In this document: piece by piece, positions 5,640 to 8,764 of the stretch
How positions within the stretch are numbered: position 1 is the stretch's first letter
Layout: each line of letters starts with the position of its first letter
Assembly (NCBI GenBank): GCA_020026285.1
Contig: JAHHQS010000157.1
Coordinates: 1 to 8,764 of the forward strand
DNA: 8,764 nt
Reading direction: 5' to 3'
DNA from: Parabacteroides sp.
Lineage (GTDB): Bacteria; Bacteroidota; Bacteroidia; Bacteroidales; Tannerellaceae
Position numbers and translations under genes: made by a program
The notes under the pieces: model-generated
Database searches by the model: none
Seen by the model: only the letters and a program-made list of their open reading frames with translations
What the model was told of the DNA's origin: nothing

Positions 5640-6674
5640 TCATTTATTCTTTTGTTCGTACTTTCTCCGAGCTTCTCCTGTTAACTCAATAGCTTGAATA
5701 ATTGGTTCCCTATATTTTTCTATTGTTGGCATCCAAAATGTTTGAAGAAATCCCATTAGTTTCTTATCTGAAATATGTTGAGAACAAAACTCAACTGTAT
5801 TACCAATACTTTTGGGATTATTCTGATCATTACTAGCTGTTGGAATCTGATCATATCCTTCTTTCTCCAAATCAATATATGCTTTTACTGATGTATCTTT
5901 AATGTCAAAATTCTCTCTATAATACCAATTACTTTGAATTACAGATTTAGGCATCATTTTAAAAAACATATCAGGATGGTGCCATACATAGTCTGCCCAA
6001 ACCCAAGGTCGGGCACCTCTGATCATAGCTTCTGAAAAATAAAAATATAAATCCCCCCACCATTGTTCATCTTGACGTACAATTATATGATCAAAGTTTT
6101 CCTGATGCTCATAAGTTTCCTCGTCCATTCCAAAATGAATAAATCGGGGGTTATCAAATATTTCTATTGCTTCTGCTATTAAATCCTTACAGACCTTATA
6201 ATATTTTTGAGTAGAAAGCATACGGGAATATTCACCCATCCAAGCATCATGACATGCTGAAAAATTAAGTAAAGGAATTGGTTCTATTCCTGATTTACGA
6301 ATTTTAGCTAATTCTTTACGCATCCTTTCCGGAGTCCAAGAATTACGGAGTGCTATTTCCGGATGACTATGCCAACATACAGAATCATCTAAATTAATTA
6401 AAACCATATTTATCCCTTGTTTAGACATCATTTCTATTGCATCATCCCATAACGATTGTTCAGGTTCAAAGTCAGTCCGTAATCCACCCCAATTACGAAT
6501 ACCTCCTGCGAAATTGAAAGATAAATGCATTAAACATGCCCATATTTTATCTGTAGATTTTTTTTCTAAAGTTGATTCTATAGTGTTAGAAGACATGGCA
6601 GAAACCATTTCTGGAAAACACCCTACTAATCCGACATTGGATAATTGTTTTATAAAATTTCTTCTATTTATCAT
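5640..6674 (-). CDS. Exported TIM-barrel glycosidase-like protein, Tat/lipoprotein leader (paralog B)
   Basis: The start is chosen at the ATG at 6674 because the product then begins MINRRNFIKQLSNVGLVGCF, a compact export signal: a twin-arginine-like RRNFIK (4-9), a modest hydrophobic core, and a lipobox LVG-C with Cys19. The same frame runs on to an ATG at 6719, adding 15 residues (MERNKELYILFYNNR), and that longer start cannot be excluded. The mature part (about 41-344) matches paralog A throughout: SHPEIA, LNFSACHD (136-143), FIHFGMDEE (178-186), WWGDLYF (205-211), QSNWYY (247-252) and GFLQTFW (308-314). D184 and E185 form the likely catalytic pair of an HxGMDE motif reminiscent of GH20-type barrels. 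As the first enzyme gene after SusCD, it probably acts on the glycan in the periplasm or at a membrane as a lipoprotein. Substrate and family are unassigned. Confidence 0.85.
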   Translation of the reverse strand: MINRRNFIKQLSNVGLVGCFPEMVSAMSSNTIESTLEKKSTDKIWACLMHLSFNFAGGIRNWGGLRTDFEPEQSLWDDAIEMMSKQGINMVLINLDDSVCWHSHPEIALRNSWTPERMRKELAKIRKSGIEPIPLLNFSACHDAWMGEYSRMLSTQKYYKVCKDLIAEAIEIFDNPRFIHFGMDEETYEHQENFDHIIVRQDEQWWGDLYFYFSEAMIRGARPWVWADYVWHHPDMFFKMMPKSVIQSNWYYRENFDIKDTSVKAYIDLEKEGYDQIPTASNDQNNPKSIGNTVEFCSQHISDKKLMGFLQTFWMPTIEKYREPIIQAIELTGEARRKYEQKNK

Positions 6675-6750
6675 ACGATTATTATAAAATAAGATATACA
6701 ATTCCTTGTTCCGTTCCATTTTAGACTATGGAGCGGAAATATAAACAACT

Positions 6751-6766
6751 GGATTCTTTTGAATCC
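6751..6766. repeat. Small hairpin after susD
   Basis: ggattc (6751-6756) and gaatcc (6761-6766) form a perfect 6-bp inverted repeat with loop tttt, in the largest intergenic gap of the window. It lies about 19 bases past the SusD stop. There is no clean U-tract on the minus strand after it (AGTTGTTTATATTTCC). It could be a processing site or weak attenuator that makes SusCD mRNA more abundant than downstream message, or it could be chance. I see no convincing Bacteroides-type promoter (TTTG / TAnnTTTG) in the gap: TATATTTC resembles a -7 element but lacks a -33 partner. Confidence 0.4.
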
Positions 6767-6784
6767 TCATAATAGTTTAATTAT

Positions 6785-8203
6785 TTAATAACCAGGATTC
6801 TGATCTGTAATAGCTTCATTATAATTCAATTCAGCAACAGGTATAGGCCATAAATAGTGTTTTTGATCAATTGATTGACCTCTGTGTAACATTACATAAT
6901 GTTCGGCTAATCCAGAACGTTTTAAATCAAACCAACGCTTACTCTCTCCGACTGTTTCATAACCTCTTTCTTTCATACACAAATCAATAAAAGAATCTTT
7001 ATTATAATCTTTCAACTGAAAATCTACTGGTGAAGGTTGTGTACTTGGATAACCATATGCTCTTCTATGAACTTTATTCAAGGCTTCCACACCCTCTACT
7101 GTTGGTGAATTTGTTGCACGACAAGATGCTTCAGCATAAATTAATAAGCAATCAGCGTAACGATAGGCAGGATAGTCATTTCGAGGATTTAGACCTTCTT
7201 TATCTGTATATTTCTTACAAAGAATTGTTCCTGGATCAAATTTATCATATTTATACCAATTAAAAACTTTTCTTAAATCTTTATCATCCCATTCTTTATA
7301 TACAGAATAATTTTCATTACTATATAGAGCTAAATAACCATCAACGTTGATATATTCACGACCGACTCCATGAAGGAACAATGCAAATTCAAAATAATCT
7401 TCTTCTACATATTTTAAATAAAAAATTTCTTCACTAGTATTGTTAACAGCTGCACCATATAAATTTTCAAAATCACTTGATTGTTTCACCTCTACCAACG
7501 AATACACATTCGAATCTATTACTTCTTTAGATTTTTCTGAGGCTTTATCATAATTATTCATTGAAAAATAGACATCTGCTAACAATGTTTTAGCCGACCA
7601 TTTTGATGGATGCCCTGCAACAGATATCTGATCAGGTAAATATGTTTCAGCATTTTCTAAATCTGAAATAATAAATTGATATATATCTTCAACAGAGCTT
7701 CTTGAAAGAGATTGCTCAGACATATTATTTTCATTTCTCAAGGGGACAGACCCCCAACAACGAACTAATTGAAAATAACTAAATGCTCTTAAAAAGCGTG
7801 CTTCAGCAATATATTGATTTTTCTCTTCATCATTAGTTGATTTAGCATTGGGCACATTTTTTATAATCAAATTTGCATTACGTATACTCAAATAAAAACA
7901 TCTCCAAATATTCTGAACACGTCCCACATTTGTACTATTCAAACCTTGATATTCACTTGGCTGAGCCCAACTCCCTCTCCCTGCCTGAAACATATCTGAG
8001 GAAACTTCCAACATTGGTAAATACGTACCTGAATAACAATCCCAACCTCTCAAGGGAGAATAAATTGCTGCAACACCAGCTTCTATTTCACTTGGAGTAT
8101 TATAAAAAGTCTCGACAGCAATAGCCTGAGGCTTTTCTTCTAAAATATCACTACAAGAACCAAGTAGTAATACTACAAATAATACTGTTATTATATTCTT
8201 CAT
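6785..8203 (-). CDS. SusD/RagB-family outer-membrane nutrient-binding lipoprotein
   Basis: This is the surface glycan-binding lid that pairs with the SusC channel upstream. The start at 8203 is preferred: it gives MKNIITVLFVVLLLGSC, a type II signal peptide with lipobox LGS-C17 and an A-rich upstream region. An ATG at 8221, directly after the SusC stop, would add six residues (MIKEKI). The 472-residue form is slightly short for the family (about 500-600). Signature blocks are all present: EARFLRAFSYFQLVRCWGSV (134-153), a TPR-like helix pair WSAKTLLADVYFSMNNYDKA (202-221), YPAYRYADCLLIYAEA (344-359), ERGYETVGESKRWFDLKRSG (412-431), LWPIP (451-455) and a terminal QNPGY. The ligand cannot be deduced because SusD binding surfaces vary widely. 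Co-transcription with SusC is certain from spacing. Confidence 0.96.
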   Translation of the reverse strand: MKNIITVLFVVLLLGSCSDILEEKPQAIAVETFYNTPSEIEAGVAAIYSPLRGWDCYSGTYLPMLEVSSDMFQAGRGSWAQPSEYQGLNSTNVGRVQNIWRCFYLSIRNANLIIKNVPNAKSTNDEEKNQYIAEARFLRAFSYFQLVRCWGSVPLRNENNMSEQSLSRSSVEDIYQFIISDLENAETYLPDQISVAGHPSKWSAKTLLADVYFSMNNYDKASEKSKEVIDSNVYSLVEVKQSSDFENLYGAAVNNTSEEIFYLKYVEEDYFEFALFLHGVGREYINVDGYLALYSNENYSVYKEWDDKDLRKVFNWYKYDKFDPGTILCKKYTDKEGLNPRNDYPAYRYADCLLIYAEASCRATNSPTVEGVEALNKVHRRAYGYPSTQPSPVDFQLKDYNKDSFIDLCMKERGYETVGESKRWFDLKRSGLAEHYVMLHRGQSIDQKHYLWPIPVAELNYNEAITDQNPGY

Positions 8204-8221
8204 AATTTTTTCTTTTATCAT

Positions 8222-8764
8222 TTAAAAACCAACATTAATACCAAAAGTGAATGATTTTGCTGTAGGATAAGAATAATGGTCTATACCTTGTCCTATAGAA
8301 TTTGATCCTCCTTGAGAATTAACTTCAGGATCCCAGCCTGAATATTTCGTAAATGTTAATAAATTCTGACCACTAACAAATAATCTCAATCTTTCCAACC
8401 AATTCTGATGCCATTTTTTCACAGGGAAATTATAAGCTAATTCAATATTTTTCAATCGTAGATAAGAACCATTTTCAACCAATCGATCAGAAAAGTTCAT
8501 TGTTTGATTTCGAGTCACTTTTGGATACTTGGCATTTGGATTCTCTTTTGTCCAATTATTATTATATACTTCTTTAAGCATATTGGTTCCATATCCATAA
8601 TCCAAGGAATTATCTACAGAACTAATATTTACAATATCGTTTCCTTGTGAACCTTGGAAAAATAATGATAAATCAAAGCCCTTATAACTCATAAAAGAAT
8701 TTAAACCATAAATAAAATTAGGATTAGGATCTCCTATAATTGTCTTATCTTTTTGGTTTATAAT
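8222..8764 (-). CDS. SusC/RagA-family TonB-dependent receptor, partial (N-terminus beyond window)
   Basis: The frame is open from the window edge to TAA at 8222-8224 and gives the last 180 residues of an outer-membrane beta-barrel whose full length is usually about 1000. It starts in IGDPNPNFIYGLNSFMSYKG, the strand-turn typical of SusC proteins, followed by FDLSLFFQGSQGNDIVN, the conserved late barrel motif. It continues with NGSYLRLKNIELAYNFP, RLFVSGQNLLTFTKYSGWDPE and a final PTAKSFTFGINVGF ending in the Phe expected for BAM-assembled barrels. The plug domain, TonB box and any carboxypeptidase-regulatory-like N-terminal domain are outside the window, so the regulatory class (sigma/anti-sigma coupled or not) cannot be judged. 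The stop codon directly abuts the upstream ATG option of the SusD gene. Confidence 0.96.
   Translation of the reverse strand: MINQKDKTIIGDPNPNFIYGLNSFMSYKGFDLSLFFQGSQGNDIVNISSVDNSLDYGYGTNMLKEVYNNNWTKENPNAKYPKVTRNQTMNFSDRLVENGSYLRLKNIELAYNFPVKKWHQNWLERLRLFVSGQNLLTFTKYSGWDPEVNSQGGSNSIGQGIDHYSYPTAKSFTFGINVGF

Noticed and set aside
1320..5933. Shared 15-nt string ataataccaattact at 1320-1334 and 5919-5933, considered as a recombination or attachment repeat
   Set aside because: It falls at the same conserved codons (SNWYY region) of the two paralogs and is flanked by mismatches. Common ancestry of the genes explains it.
6720..6784. Possible internal promoter in the susD-downstream gap
   Set aside because: TATATTTC weakly resembles the Bacteroides -7 element, but there is no TTTG at the expected distance upstream. 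Not enough to call.
2004..8124. Open plus-strand frames of 62-83 codons (for example 2004-2216, 2239-2427, 2777-2986, 4098-4304, 4614-4817, 7030-7263, 7873-8124)
   Set aside because: All lie opposite well-supported genes, have no recognizable domains or initiation signals, and are explained by low stop density opposite AT-rich coding sequence.
1..8764. CRISPR arrays, tRNA/rRNA genes, insertion sequences, integrase sites
   Set aside because: No regularly spaced repeats, cloverleaf-like segments, transposase frames or terminal inverted repeats were seen on either strand.

Overview
This AT-rich window is almost entirely coding, and every gene I can support lies on the minus strand. A SusC/RagA receptor tail followed at once by a SusD/RagB lipoprotein marks it as a Bacteroidota (most likely Bacteroidales) polysaccharide-utilization-type locus. 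The genus cannot be read from the sequence.

In the direction of transcription (high to low coordinates) the layout is: the C-terminus of a SusC-like TonB-dependent receptor (8764-8222, N-terminus outside the window); SusD-like lipoprotein (8203-6785); a 65-110 bp gap with a small hairpin; an exported, Tat-like and lipobox-bearing TIM-barrel glycosidase-like protein, 'B' (6674-5640); a cytoplasmic TIM-barrel glycosidase-like protein with a DEP motif and a Cys cluster (5622-4573); a SIS-domain (UPF0309-like) sugar-phosphate-binding protein (4571-3816); a protein resembling a lone Gfo/Idh/MocA C-terminal domain (3796-3077); a full-length but motif-divergent Gfo/Idh/MocA oxidoreductase (3065-1986); a leaderless cytoplasmic paralog of the exported protein, 'A' (1979-1050); a strong hairpin (1046-1014); and an MFS transporter (990-1, C-terminus outside the window). 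From 5640 down to 1050 the gaps are only 1-19 bp, which indicates a single operon. No regulator, promoter, RNA gene, mobile element or CRISPR array was found.

The cluster reads as a complete uptake and catabolism route. SusCD captures and imports a glycan or glycoside. An exported glycosidase-like enzyme trims it outside the cytoplasm, MFS moves the product inward, and a cytoplasmic copy of the same enzyme family, a second TIM-barrel enzyme, a dehydrogenase-like pair and a SIS protein process it. The substrate is unknown. None of the hydrolase-like proteins is one I can confidently place in a named CAZy family, and three of the intracellular proteins depart from their family's signature motifs. 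The combination is therefore a candidate for an undescribed glycan or modified-sugar pathway. That proposal is inference from domain resemblance and gene order.
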